A DNA stretch of 64,000 bases from Streptomyces sp. MST-110588. Lineage in GTDB: Bacteria > Actinomycetota > Actinomycetes > Streptomycetales > Streptomycetaceae. Location: positions 2,225,501-2,289,500 of the forward strand of contig NZ_CP074380.1 of the NCBI RefSeq assembly GCF_022695595.1, given 5' to 3'. The translations under genes were made by a program, and so were the position numbers. The notes beneath the pieces are model-generated. The model ran no database searches. It worked only from the letters and a program-made list of their open reading frames with translations, and was not told the DNA's origin. Of this stretch, positions 47,985-56,696 are shown in pieces; the first letter of the stretch is position 1; the number at the start of each line of letters is the position of its first letter.

Positions 47985-48961
47985 ATGGATCTGGACCCTC
48001 TGGACACCGCATCCGCCCCCGGTGGGAGCACGCAGTGGTCACCGGCGGCGCCGGCTTCGTCGGCTCGCATCTGTGCACCGCGCTCATGGATCAGGGCACC
48101 GCCGTCACCTGTGTGGACGACTTCTGCACCGGTTCCCGGGAGAACCTGTCCCATCTGGAGGGCCGTGCGGGCTTCACCCTGGTCCGCGCGGACGTCAGCA
48201 AGCCGTTCGAGGTCCGGCGGCCGGCGGACCTCGTCCTGCACTTCGCCTCCCCCGCCTCGCCCGCCGACTATCTCCGGCTGCCCCTGCACACCCTGGAGAC
48301 GGGCAGCGCCGGCACCCGCAACGCGCTGGCGCTGGCCCGTTCCTGGGGGGCGCGCTTCGTGCTCGCGTCCACCTCGGAGGTGTACGGCGATCCGCGGCAG
48401 CACCCGCAGAACGAGAGTTACTGGGGCAACGTCAACCCCGTGGGGCCGCGTAGCGTGTACGACGAGGCGAAACGTTTCGCCGAGGCGCTGACCACGGCCG
48501 AGTTCACCTCGCACGGCACCGACACCGCGATCGTACGACTGTTCAACACGTACGGGCCGCGGATGCGCGGGCACGACGGCCGGGCCGTACCGACCTTCAT
48601 ATGCCAGGCGCTGGCCGGTGAGCCGCTGACGGTCACCGGTGACGGACGGCAGACCCGGTCGCTGGCGTACGTGGACGACACCGTACGCGGCATCCTCGCC
48701 ATGGCGGCGTCCGACCTGCGCGGACCGGTCAACCTCGGCAACCCCGACGAGATCACCATGCTCGGCCTGGCCCGCCTGGTCATCGAACTCACCGGGTCCC
48801 GCTCCGAGGTCCGCTTCATCGACCGGCCCACCGACGACCCGGCCGTGCGCTGTCCCGACATCACGCTGGCCCGCGGCAAGCTCCAGTGGGAGCCGGAGGT
48901 GCCCGCCAGAGAGGGGCTGGACCGGGTCATCCGCTGGTTCCGGGAGCGCCGGCCGGCCTGA
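47985..48961 (+). CDS. UDP-glucuronate decarboxylase-like SDR epimerase, one frameshift near the start
   Basis: Extended SDR acting on a nucleotide sugar. VVTGGAGFVGSHLCTALMDQ, FASPASPADYLRLPLHTLET, STSEVYGDP, YWGNVNPVGPRSVYDEAKRF (YxxxK) and NTYGPRMRGHDGRAVPTFI are signatures of UDP-xylose synthase (UXS), which oxidises and decarboxylates UDP-glucuronate to UDP-xylose. The ATG at 47985 has GGAAGGA upstream but is out of frame with the rest; adding one C to the CCCCC at 48016-48020 gives APRWEHAVVTGGAGFVGSH and joins them. Without it the frame could only start at the GTG at 48035. First gene of the glycan cluster. dTDP-glucose dehydratase activity is a less likely alternative. Confidence 0.85.
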
Positions 48962-49156
48962 CCGGCCGCGCCGCAGGCCCGGCCGCCTCCTCTTCGACCG
49001 CTCCCTCTTCGACCGCTCCCTCTTCGGCCGCCCCACGGACCGGCCGTCCGCCCCCACCGACCAGCCGTTCCCCGTCCCGGCCGCCCCGGCGGCGCACCGG
49101 CCCGTCCCCACCGTTCCACCGCCCGACCGCCAACAGGCCAGGAAAGGCCACTGTCC

Positions 49157-50857
49157 ATGCGCATTCTCGGAATCAACGCCCTCTTCCACGACCCTTCCGC
49201 CGCGCTCGTGATCGACGGCAGGACCGTCGCCGCCGCCGAGGAAGAACGGTTCTCCAGGCGTAAGCACGGCAAGCGGCCGGTGCCGTTCTCCGCCTGGGAG
49301 GTCCCCGCGCAGTCCGCCGCCTGGTGCCTGCGCCGGGCCGGGCTGCGGCCCCAGGACCTCGACGCCGTCGCGTACTCCTTCGACCCCGGACTGGCCCGGC
49401 CGGCCGAGGCGATGGGCCTGGACGACCCCTGGGACCACCTGCGCCTGATCTACGCCCGTGAGGCCCCCAACTTCCTGCGCGACGCGCTGCCCGGACTCGA
49501 CCCGGACATCGTGCGGTTCGTCCCGCACCACATGGCGCACGCCGCCTCCGGCGCCTTCGCCGCGCCCGACGCGGACTCCTCCTCCGTCCTGGTCCTGGAC
49601 GGCCGCGGCGAGGCCACCTCGCACCTGGCCGCGCGCCGGATCGGCGAGCGGCTGGTGCCCCTGCACGGCCAGGAACTGCCGCACTCCCTGGGCCTGGTGT
49701 ACGAGGAACTCACCCAGCACCTGGGCTTCCTGCGCTCCTCCGACGAGTACAAGGTCATGGCGCTGGCCTCGTACGGCACCCCGCGCATGCTCCCCGAACT
49801 GCGCCGCCACGTGCACCCGACCGGTGACGGCGGCTTCCGGGCCAGTGGCGTGCCGTGGGGCGAACTGTGCGACGCCCGGCGCCCCGACGAGGCGTGGACG
49901 CAGGCCCACGCCGACCTGGCCGCCAGCACCCAGGCGTGCCTGGAGGAGACCCTGCTGGACCTCGCCCGCTGGCTGCACGGCCAGACCCACGACCAGGTAC
50001 TGACCCTGGCCGGCGGGGTGGCGCTCAACTGCGTGGCCAACTCCCGGATCGCCCGCGAGGGGCCCTTCGACCGGGTCTGGGTGCAGCCGGCCTCCGGCGA
50101 CGCGGGTACGGCGCTGGGCGGCGCGCTGCTGCTCTCCGCCGACACCGGGCAGGCGCCACAGCCGCCGAGCACCGCCGCGCTGGGCCGTGGCTGGTCCGAC
50201 GCCGAACTCGAAGCCTGGCTCAAGACGGCCCAGGTGCCCTTCGACCGGCCGGCCGACGTCGCCGAGACGGTGGCCCGGGCGCTGGCCGACGACCAGATCG
50301 TCGCCTGGTTCCAGGGCCGTGCGGAGTTCGGCCCGCGGGCGCTGGGCCACCGGTCGCTGCTGGCCCACCCCGGCCGGGTGGGCAACCTGGAGCGGCTGAA
50401 CAACGTCAAGGGGCGCGAGCAGTTCCGGCCGGTGGCGCCGATGGTGCTGGCCGACCGGGCGGCGGAGATCTTCGACGGGCCGCTGCCGAGCCCGTACATG
50501 CTCTTCGTGCACGACGTGGCGCCGCACTGGCGGGAGCGCATCCCGGCCGTGGTCCACGTGGACGGCACCGCGCGCATCCAGACCGTGGACGCGGACGCCG
50601 AGCCGCTGGTGGCCCGGATGCTGCGGAACTTCGAGCAGTTGACGGACCTGCCGGTGGTGGTCAACACCAGCCTCAACACGGCGGGCCGCCCCATGGTCGA
50701 CGATCCGCGCGACGCGCTGGAATGCTTCGGCTCCGCCCCGGTGGACCTGCTGGCGATCGGACCGTTCGTCGTACGCCGCCGGGAGTTCTTCGCCTCCGGG
50801 CAGCCGGACGCGGCGCGGGCCGCCGCCCGGCCGCTGGAAGAGGAGCTGGCCGTATGA
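49157..50857 (+). CDS. Carbamoyltransferase, NodU/CmcH/TobZ family
   Basis: Uses carbamoyl phosphate and ATP to form a carbamoyl-adenylate and then carbamoylate a hydroxyl group of a sugar or antibiotic. N-terminal Kae1-like domain: LGINALFHDPSAALVIDGR, AAEEERFSRRKHGKRPVPF, VPHHMAHAASGAFAAP (metal-binding His pair) and SLGLVYEELTQHLGF; C-terminal YrdC-like domain: WFQGRAEFGPRALGHRSLLA and NNVKGREQFRPVAPMVLAD. 566 residues, normal for the family. Within this cluster it probably carbamoylates a sugar of the surface glycan, as NodU does. ATG at 49157 with CAGGAAAGG upstream; ends with a four-base overlap with the next gene. Confidence 0.93.
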   Translation: MRILGINALFHDPSAALVIDGRTVAAAEEERFSRRKHGKRPVPFSAWEVPAQSAAWCLRRAGLRPQDLDAVAYSFDPGLARPAEAMGLDDPWDHLRLIYAREAPNFLRDALPGLDPDIVRFVPHHMAHAASGAFAAPDADSSSVLVLDGRGEATSHLAARRIGERLVPLHGQELPHSLGLVYEELTQHLGFLRSSDEYKVMALASYGTPRMLPELRRHVHPTGDGGFRASGVPWGELCDARRPDEAWTQAHADLAASTQACLEETLLDLARWLHGQTHDQVLTLAGGVALNCVANSRIAREGPFDRVWVQPASGDAGTALGGALLLSADTGQAPQPPSTAALGRGWSDAELEAWLKTAQVPFDRPADVAETVARALADDQIVAWFQGRAEFGPRALGHRSLLAHPGRVGNLERLNNVKGREQFRPVAPMVLADRAAEIFDGPLPSPYMLFVHDVAPHWRERIPAVVHVDGTARIQTVDADAEPLVARMLRNFEQLTDLPVVVNTSLNTAGRPMVDDPRDALECFGSAPVDLLAIGPFVVRRREFFASGQPDAARAAARPLEEELAV

Positions 50858-52194
50858 GCGGCCGGAACCACGGGAACGGTCGCGGCCGGGCGGACGGAGA
50901 CCACCGCGCCGACGGCGGCCGTACGAACGGGAGCAGTCGTACGAACGGGAGCAGTCGTACGGGCGGGGGCGGCGGTACGCGCGACGGCAGCCGTACGAAC
51001 GGGAGCGGCGGTACGGGCAGTGGCAACCGTACGAACGGGAGCAGCGGTACAGGGCGCCGGGCCGCCTCCCCCGCCGGGCCGCGGTACGCGATCGTCATCC
51101 CGACCCTGGGCCGCCCCAGCCTGGACGCCTGCCTGCGCGCGCTGGCCGAGGGCGAGGGCCCGCGGCCGGCCCGGATCGTCCTGGTCGACGACCGCCGGCT
51201 GGAGGACTGCACCCCGCTGTCCGTGACGGTGCCCGCCCCGCTGCTGGACCTGGTCGAGATCGTCTCCGGCTGCGCGCGGGGCCCGGCGGCGGCCCGCAAC
51301 ACCGGCTGGCGGTCCGTGTCCGAGCCGTGGATCGCCTTCCTGGACGACGATGTGCTGCCCGGCCCGACCTGGGCACGCGACCTGGCCGCCGACCTGACCG
51401 CAGCCGGTCCGGAGACGGCCGCCGTACAGGGCCGGATCTTCGTGCCGCTGCCCACGGACCGCCGGCCCACCGACTGGGAACGCAACACGGCCGGCCTGGC
51501 GAGCGCCCAGTGGATCACCGCCGACATGGCCTACCGGCGCGCGGCGCTGGAAGCGGTCGGCGGCTTCGACGAACGCTTTCCGCGTGCCTTCCGGGAGGAC
51601 GCCGACCTGGCCCTGCGGGTCGTGGACGCGGGCTGGGCCATCGGTACGGGCGACCGCCGCACCACGCACCCCGTACGCCCCACGGACCGCTGGGTGTCCC
51701 TGCGCACCCAGGCCGGCAACGCGGACGACGTCCTGATGAACCGGGTGCACGGCCGCGACTGGTGGCACCGGGCCGGGGCACCGCGCGGCCGGCTGCCCCG
51801 CCATCTCGCGGTGACCGCGGCGGGCGTGGCGGCGCTGGCGCTGGCCGCCGCAGGCCGGCCCCGGGCGGCGGCGGGCTGCGCGGGGCTGTGGCTGGGCGGC
51901 ACAGCGGAGTTCGCCTGGGCCCGTATCGCACCCGGGCCCCGGACCTCGGACGAGATCGCCACCATGGCCGCGACCAGCGCGCTGATCCCGCCGGCCGCCA
52001 CGCTCCACTGGCTGCGCGGACTCTTCCGGCACCGGCGCGCCGGCGCGTGGCAGGCGCCGGCGCAGGTGTCGGCGCAGGTGTCGGCGGTCGGAGAGGGCCG
52101 GGAGGAGCAGCACGGTCGCCGGCCGGGCCCCGAGGCGCCCGTGGAGACGCCGGCCGTCCCCCGCACGACGGTGAGCCTGCCGGTCCTGGAGTAG
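50854..52194 (+). CDS. Family 2 glycosyltransferase
   Basis: A GT-A glycosyltransferase: YAIVIPTLGRPSLDACLRAL starts the nucleotide-binding domain about residue 75, DRRLEDCTP and GPAAARNTGWRSVSEPWIAF follow, DxD motif in FLDDDVLPGP, acceptor-side FREDADLALRVVDAGW. A likely membrane-associated C-terminal hydrophobic segment (AALALAAAGRPRAAAGCAGL) follows. The N-terminal 70 residues are a repeat-rich Arg/Thr/Asn/Gly/Ser segment (TNGSSRTNGSSRT) encoded by 18-bp units. ATG overlaps the carbamoyltransferase stop (ATGA). Donor and acceptor unknown. Ends at a strong terminator. Confidence 0.85.
   Translation: MSGRNHGNGRGRADGDHRADGGRTNGSSRTNGSSRTGGGGGTRDGSRTNGSGGTGSGNRTNGSSGTGRRAASPAGPRYAIVIPTLGRPSLDACLRALAEGEGPRPARIVLVDDRRLEDCTPLSVTVPAPLLDLVEIVSGCARGPAAARNTGWRSVSEPWIAFLDDDVLPGPTWARDLAADLTAAGPETAAVQGRIFVPLPTDRRPTDWERNTAGLASAQWITADMAYRRAALEAVGGFDERFPRAFREDADLALRVVDAGWAIGTGDRRTTHPVRPTDRWVSLRTQAGNADDVLMNRVHGRDWWHRAGAPRGRLPRHLAVTAAGVAALALAAAGRPRAAAGCAGLWLGGTAEFAWARIAPGPRTSDEIATMAATSALIPPAATLHWLRGLFRHRRAGAWQAPAQVSAQVSAVGEGREEQHGRRPGPEAPVETPAVPRTTVSLPVLE
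50910..51058. repeat. CGTACGAACGGGAGCAGT-type coding repeat
   Basis: Tandem copies of an 18-bp unit around CGTACGAACGGGAGCAGT encode the Arg-Thr-Asn-Gly-Ser-Ser N-terminus of the GT2 enzyme at 50854. Six degenerate units are visible. Confidence 0.75.
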
Positions 52195-52218
52195 CCCCGG
52201 CGGCCTCGCGTGAACTGC

Positions 52219-52255
52219 CCTCGGCACCCGCCGTTCCCGTCGGCGGGTGCCGAGG
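52219..52255 (+). terminator. Hairpin after the first GT2 gene
   Basis: CCTCGGCACCCGCCG (52219-52233) pairs with CGGCGGGTGCCGAGG (52241-52255), a perfect 15-base stem with a seven-base loop. It divides the cluster into two transcription units: 47985-52194 and the coupled block from gmhB onward. Confidence 0.78.
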
Positions 52256-52436
52256 CGGACGAGTGCCGTACGGGCTGACCGGCACGCCGTACGAACCGGG
52301 CTGCATGCCGTACCGGAACGACGCCGATCCGCAGGCCGGCGATGCCCGACCGCACCACCGATGAGTGGTGAGGCGATGGCCCCCAGTAGTCATTTTGTGT
52401 GGGTTTCGTAGTTGGCTCCCGGGATACCTGTGGCGT

Positions 52437-53174
52437 GTGCTCACCACATCAGCCCCACCCAACACAACCGCCCCGGCCGACGGCCCGTGGCTGTTCCTCC
52501 CGGAGACCCGGGTCCAGCCCGCCGCCCCCACCTCCGCCTCCGCCCCGGTCCCCGTTCCCCCCGCGTCCTCCGGAACCGCCCGGCTCCCCGAGGCGGTGCT
52601 CTTCGACCGGGACGGCACGCTTATCGAGGACGTCCCCTACAACGGCGACCCCCGCCTCGTCCGCCCGATGCCCGGCGCGCTCCGGGCCGTTGAGGCGCTG
52701 CGTTCCTGCGGCGTCCCCCTCGGTGTAGTCAGCAACCAGTCGGGCGTCGCGCGCGGGCTGCTGACGCGGCGGGATGTGGGCGCCGTACGCGACCGGGTGG
52801 AGGAGCTGCTCGGCCCGTTCGACGTCTGGGCGGTGTGCCCGCACGGTCCGGCCGACGGCTGCGGCTGCCGCAAGCCCGCCCCCGGTCTGGTGCTCGCGGC
52901 CTGCGGCCTGCTGGCCGTCTCCCCCGCGCGTACGGTCGTCATCGGTGACATCGGCGCGGACATGGGCGCCGCCCGCGCGGCCGGTGCCCGGGGCGTCCTG
53001 GTCCCGACGCCGGTGACCCGCCAGGAGGAGATCGGCGCGGCCGAGGAGAGCGCCCCGGACCTGCTCACCGCGATCCGGGAACTGCTGCCGGGCCGGATGC
53101 TGCCGGAGGACCGGGAGCAGTCGCCGCAGGACCGGGAGCTGTCGCCGGCCCCGGACAAGGGCCCCGGGGCATGA
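52437..53174 (+). CDS. gmhB: D-glycero-D-manno-heptose 1,7-bisphosphate phosphatase
   Basis: HAD-family phosphatase that removes the C7 phosphate from heptose 1,7-bisphosphate. Catalytic DxD at D57 and D59 in LFDRDGTLIED, Thr/Ser motif VVSNQSGVARG and the C-terminal acidic GDIGADMGAA. A GmhB-type zinc site is complete: C134, H136, C142 and C144 in VCPHGPADGCGCRKP. The 245-residue length includes a Thr/Ala/Pro-rich N-terminus; the GTG at 52437 is chosen as start. Alternative HAD functions are less likely because GmhA and HldE are encoded nearby. Overlaps the next gene by four bases (ATGA). Confidence 0.9.
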   Translation: MLTTSAPPNTTAPADGPWLFLPETRVQPAAPTSASAPVPVPPASSGTARLPEAVLFDRDGTLIEDVPYNGDPRLVRPMPGALRAVEALRSCGVPLGVVSNQSGVARGLLTRRDVGAVRDRVEELLGPFDVWAVCPHGPADGCGCRKPAPGLVLAACGLLAVSPARTVVIGDIGADMGAARAAGARGVLVPTPVTRQEEIGAAEESAPDLLTAIRELLPGRMLPEDREQSPQDRELSPAPDKGPGA

Positions 53175-54214
53175 CGGCGGTCCCTCGTACGCTCGTCGTA
53201 CGGCTGGACAGCGCCGGTGACGTGCTGCTGGCCGGCCCGGCGGTACGGGCGGTGGCGGCCGGTTCGCGGCACACGGCGGTGCTGTGCGGGCCTTTGGGGG
53301 AGCAGGCGGCGCGGCTGCTGCCGGGCGTGGACGAGGTGCTGGTGCACGACGCGCCGTGGGTGGGCCTGGACCCGCCACCGGTACGGCGCGAGGAGACCGA
53401 CGCCCTGGTCGACGCGCTGGCCGCCCGCCGCTTCGACCGCGCCCTGATCCTCACGTCCTTCCACCAGAGCCCGCTGCCGGCCGCGCTGCTGCTGCGGCTG
53501 GCCGGGGTGCCGTGGATCGCCGCGGACAGCGTGGACTACCCGGGCGCGCTGCTGGACCTGCGGCACCGGCGGGCGCCGCACCGCCACGAGGCGCGGGCGG
53601 CGCTCGATCTCGCGCAGGCGGCCGGCTTCGCCCTGCCGCCCGGCGACCCCGGCGGTCTGCGCGTCGCCGCCGTCCCCGGCACCGGCCATCTGACGGGCGG
53701 CGAACCGTACGTCGTGGTGCACCCCGGCTCCGCCGTCCCGGCCCGCTCCTGGAGCGCGGCCCGGGCCCGCCGGGGCGTGGCGGCCCTGGCCGCCGCCGGA
53801 CACCGGGTCGTGGTCACCGGCGGCCCCGGCGAGCGCGCGCTGACCGCGTTCGTGGCGGGCGGCGACGCCCTGGACCTGGGCGGCCGGACCGGGTTCCCGG
53901 AGCTGGCCGGGGTGCTGGCCGGGGCCCGCACGGCGGTGGTCGGCAACACCGGCCCGGCGCATCTGGCCGCGGCCGTGGGAACCCCGGTGGCCTGCCTGTT
54001 CGCGCCCGTCGTGCCGGCCGAGCGGTGGGCGCCGTACCGGGTGCCGTCCGTCCTGCTGGGACGCCAGGACGCGCCGTGCGCCGGGACCCGGGCCCGCAGT
54101 TGCCCGGTGCCCGGCCATCCCTGCCTGGACTCGGTGACGGACGCCGAGCTCCTCGATGCCGTGGACTCGCTCGTCAGCCGGGACCGCGGCCCGGACCAGG
54201 AGGTGACCGTATGA
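53171..54214 (+). CDS. Family 9 glycosyltransferase, heptosyltransferase-like (1)
   Basis: A GT-B enzyme of the ADP-heptose:LPS heptosyltransferase family, here expected to transfer heptose to a glycan acceptor. Seen: LVVRLDSAGDVLLAGPAVRA at the N-terminus, PYVVVHPGSAVPARSWSAAR (the donor-binding H-P-G-S motif), GGRTGFPELAGVLAGARTAV and VVGNTGPAHLAAAVGTPVAC, then APCAGTRARSCPVPGHPC with a cysteine-rich end. Start ATG overlaps the gmhB stop. Acceptor and linkage unknown. One of two GT9 genes in the cluster. Confidence 0.88.
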   Translation: MTAVPRTLVVRLDSAGDVLLAGPAVRAVAAGSRHTAVLCGPLGEQAARLLPGVDEVLVHDAPWVGLDPPPVRREETDALVDALAARRFDRALILTSFHQSPLPAALLLRLAGVPWIAADSVDYPGALLDLRHRRAPHRHEARAALDLAQAAGFALPPGDPGGLRVAAVPGTGHLTGGEPYVVVHPGSAVPARSWSAARARRGVAALAAAGHRVVVTGGPGERALTAFVAGGDALDLGGRTGFPELAGVLAGARTAVVGNTGPAHLAAAVGTPVACLFAPVVPAERWAPYRVPSVLLGRQDAPCAGTRARSCPVPGHPCLDSVTDAELLDAVDSLVSRDRGPDQEVTV

Positions 54215-55179
54215 ACATTCTGCTGTGGCACGTGCACGGTTCGTGGACCACCGCGTTCGTCCAGGGACCGCACACCTACTTCGTGCCGGTCACCCCGGAC
54301 CGCGGGCCGGACGGGCTGGGCCGGGCGCGTACGTTCCCCTGGCCTGAGTCCGTACGGGAACTGACGCCGTCCCAGCTCTCCGAGGCCCCGGTCGATCTGG
54401 TGGTGCTCCAGCGCCCGCACGAGGCGGAGCTGGCCGAGCGCTGGCTCGGCGGACGGCGGCCGGGCCGGGACGTGCCGGCGGTATACCTGGAGCACAACGC
54501 GCCCAGCGGTGACGTCCCCGACACCCGCCACCCGTGCGCCGACCGGGACGATCTGGTGCTGGTGCACGTCACCCACTTCAACCGGCTCTTCTGGGACAGC
54601 GGTTCGACCCGTACGGAAGTGATCGAGCACGGCATCGTCGACCCCGGGCACCTGTACACCGGGCGGCTGCCGCGGGCCGCCGTGGTCGTCAACGAGCCGC
54701 TGCGGCGCGGCCGTACGACCGGTACGGATCTGCTGCCCGCCCTGTCCGAGGCGGCCCCGCTGGACGTGTTCGGGATGCGGACCGAGGGCCTGGCCGGGCA
54801 CTTGGGCATCCCGCCGGACCGCTGCCGCACCGCCGACCTGCCACAGGGCGAGCTGCACGGCGCGATGGCCGAACGCCGCGTGTACGTGCACCCGGTGCGC
54901 TGGACGTCCCTGGGCCTGTCCCTCCTGGAGGCCATGCACCTGGGGATGCCGGTGGTCGCCCTGGCCACCACCGAGGCGGTCCAGGCGGTGCCGCCGGGCG
55001 CCGGGGTGCTCTCCACGCGCCCCGAGGTGCTGGCCGAGGCCGCGCGCCGGTACGTGGCGGACCCGCGGGCCGCGGCCGAGGACGGGGCGCGGGCGCGGGA
55101 CGCGGCGCTCGCCCGCTACGGGCTCAAACGCTTCCTGCACGACTGGGAGCGACTGATCGAGGAGGTGACCCGGAAATGA
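54211..55179 (+). CDS. Glycosyltransferase, GT4-like (1)
   Basis: A 322-residue GT-B-type enzyme. ILLWHVHGSWTTAFVQGPHT, LVVLQRPHEAELAERWL and PAVYLEHNAPSGDVP form the acceptor half, and YVHPVRWTSLGLSLLEAMHL with GMPVVALATTEAV is the GT4 donor-binding segment (the E-x7-E-like region is less regular). It is shorter than usual for GT4. ATG at 54211 overlaps the GT9 stop, and its stop overlaps the next gene. Probably builds the glycan; specificity unknown. Confidence 0.8.
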   Translation: MNILLWHVHGSWTTAFVQGPHTYFVPVTPDRGPDGLGRARTFPWPESVRELTPSQLSEAPVDLVVLQRPHEAELAERWLGGRRPGRDVPAVYLEHNAPSGDVPDTRHPCADRDDLVLVHVTHFNRLFWDSGSTRTEVIEHGIVDPGHLYTGRLPRAAVVVNEPLRRGRTTGTDLLPALSEAAPLDVFGMRTEGLAGHLGIPPDRCRTADLPQGELHGAMAERRVYVHPVRWTSLGLSLLEAMHLGMPVVALATTEAVQAVPPGAGVLSTRPEVLAEAARRYVADPRAAAEDGARARDAALARYGLKRFLHDWERLIEEVTRK

Positions 55180-56420
55180 TGCCGACCGAGGAAGTCCGTC
55201 CGCACACCGTGGCGCTGGTGTCGGAGCACGCCAGCCCGCTGGCCGTACTGGGAGGCGTGGACGCCGGCGGCCAGAACGTCCATGTCGCCCACCTCGCCGC
55301 CGCCCTCGCCGACCGCGGTCACCGGGTCGTCGTCTACACCCGCCGGGACTCCCCCGACCTGCCGGGCCGGGTGCCGCTGCGGCCGGGCGTGGAGGTACGG
55401 CACGTCACCGCCGGGCCCGTACGGCACGTCCCCAAGGACGAACTCCTGCCGTACATGGAGGAGTTCGGGCAGTTCCTGATACGCGAGTGGCAGCACCGGC
55501 CACCGGACGTGGTCCACTCCCACTTCTGGATGTCCGGCGTGGCCGCCCTGATGGCCACCCGTGAACTGGACCTGCCGCTGACCCACACCTACCACGCGCT
55601 GGGCACCGTCAAGCGGCGTCACCAGCGGGCCGCCGACACCAGCCCGCCGGACCGGATAGCCCTGGAGGCCCGGATCGGCGAGGGCTGCGACCGCATCATC
55701 GCCACCTGCCGCGACGAGGTCGCCGAACTGGGCGCCATGGGGGTACCGGCACACCGGGCGGCCGTGGTGCCGTGCGGCGTGGACCCGGCGCACTTCACCC
55801 CCGAGGGCCCCGTCGCACCGCGCGGCCCGCACCGGCACCGGCTCCTCCAGATCGGCCGGCTCGTCAAACGCAAGGGCGCCGGGGTCTCGGTCGCGGCCCT
55901 GGCGGGCCTGCCCGGCGCCGAACTCGTCATCGCCGGCGGCCCGCCGCGCGACCGGCTCGACGCCGACCCCGAAGTACGGCGACTGCGCGCGCTGGCCCGT
56001 CAGGCGGGCGTCGCCGACCGGGTCCGCTTCGTCGGGGGCGTGCCGCGCGAGGAGGTGCCCGCGCTGCTGCGCAGCGCCGATGTGGTGCTGTGCCCCGCCG
56101 ACTACGAGCCGTTCGGGATCGTGCCCCTGGAGGCGATGGGCTGCGGCACGCCCGTGGTGGCCACCGCCGTGGGCGGGCAGCTCGACACCGTCGCCGACCC
56201 GGTGACCGGGCGGCTGGTGCCACCGGGCGATCCCGCCGCGCTGGCCGCGGCCGTCACCGGCCTGCTCCGGGACCCGGCGCGGCGGTCGGCGTGCGGGGCC
56301 GCGGGCCGCCGCCGCGTACTGACCCGGTACGGCTGGGACCGGGTGGCCGCGGCCACCGAGGCGGTCTACCGCGAGGTGCTGGCGTCCCGTCCCGCCGCGG
56401 TCACCTCGCCGGTGGGCTGA
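55176..56420 (+). CDS. Glycosyltransferase family 4 (2)
   Basis: A classical GT4 enzyme of 414 residues. N-terminal VSEHASPLAVLGGVDAGGQN and VHVAHLAAALADRGHRVVVY; VVHSHFWMSGVAALMA; GRLVKRKGAGVSVAAL starts the donor half, and the signature PADYEPFGIVPLEAMGCGTP has E-x7-E (E and E of EPFGIVPLE). Possible donors are GDP-mannose or a similar nucleotide sugar. ATG overlaps the preceding stop by four bases; a second ATG follows immediately (M-M-P-T). The gap to gmhA is 276 bases. Confidence 0.92.
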   Translation: MMPTEEVRPHTVALVSEHASPLAVLGGVDAGGQNVHVAHLAAALADRGHRVVVYTRRDSPDLPGRVPLRPGVEVRHVTAGPVRHVPKDELLPYMEEFGQFLIREWQHRPPDVVHSHFWMSGVAALMATRELDLPLTHTYHALGTVKRRHQRAADTSPPDRIALEARIGEGCDRIIATCRDEVAELGAMGVPAHRAAVVPCGVDPAHFTPEGPVAPRGPHRHRLLQIGRLVKRKGAGVSVAALAGLPGAELVIAGGPPRDRLDADPEVRRLRALARQAGVADRVRFVGGVPREEVPALLRSADVVLCPADYEPFGIVPLEAMGCGTPVVATAVGGQLDTVADPVTGRLVPPGDPAALAAAVTGLLRDPARRSACGAAGRRRVLTRYGWDRVAAATEAVYREVLASRPAAVTSPVG

Positions 56421-56696
56421 GCGACGCGCGCCGCGACGTGCGGACGGGGCGATGGAGCGATGGGGCGACGCGCGGACGGGGCGTGCGGATGCCGGTTCCG
56501 TCCGTACGGATGCCGGTTCCGTCCGTACGCCGGGTCCGTACCCGCTCACGAACCGTGCGTGCTCCCGAACCGTACGTACGCCGTGCGTCGCGGCGCCGCA
56601 CGACCGGTCCACCGCACCATCCGCACCACCGCACACGTAAGGGAGGTATGGGCCCGGCCCGCCGTCCGCCGGACGCCGGAGAAGGCTCAGCAAGCC
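56421..56696. other. Gap between GT4 gene and gmhA with repeats
   Basis: A 276-base break in the otherwise overlapping gene series. It contains two exact 21-bp copies of CGGATGCCGGTTCCGTCCGTA at 56486-56506 and 56507-56527, and other GTACG-rich words. It may hold a promoter for the gmhA-hldE part, but no clear consensus was found. Confidence 0.55.

Noticed and set aside
49450..52227. A 925-codon minus-strand open frame over the carbamoyltransferase and GT2 genes
   Set aside because: It is a GC-rich antisense shadow without any recognisable domain or ribosome site.
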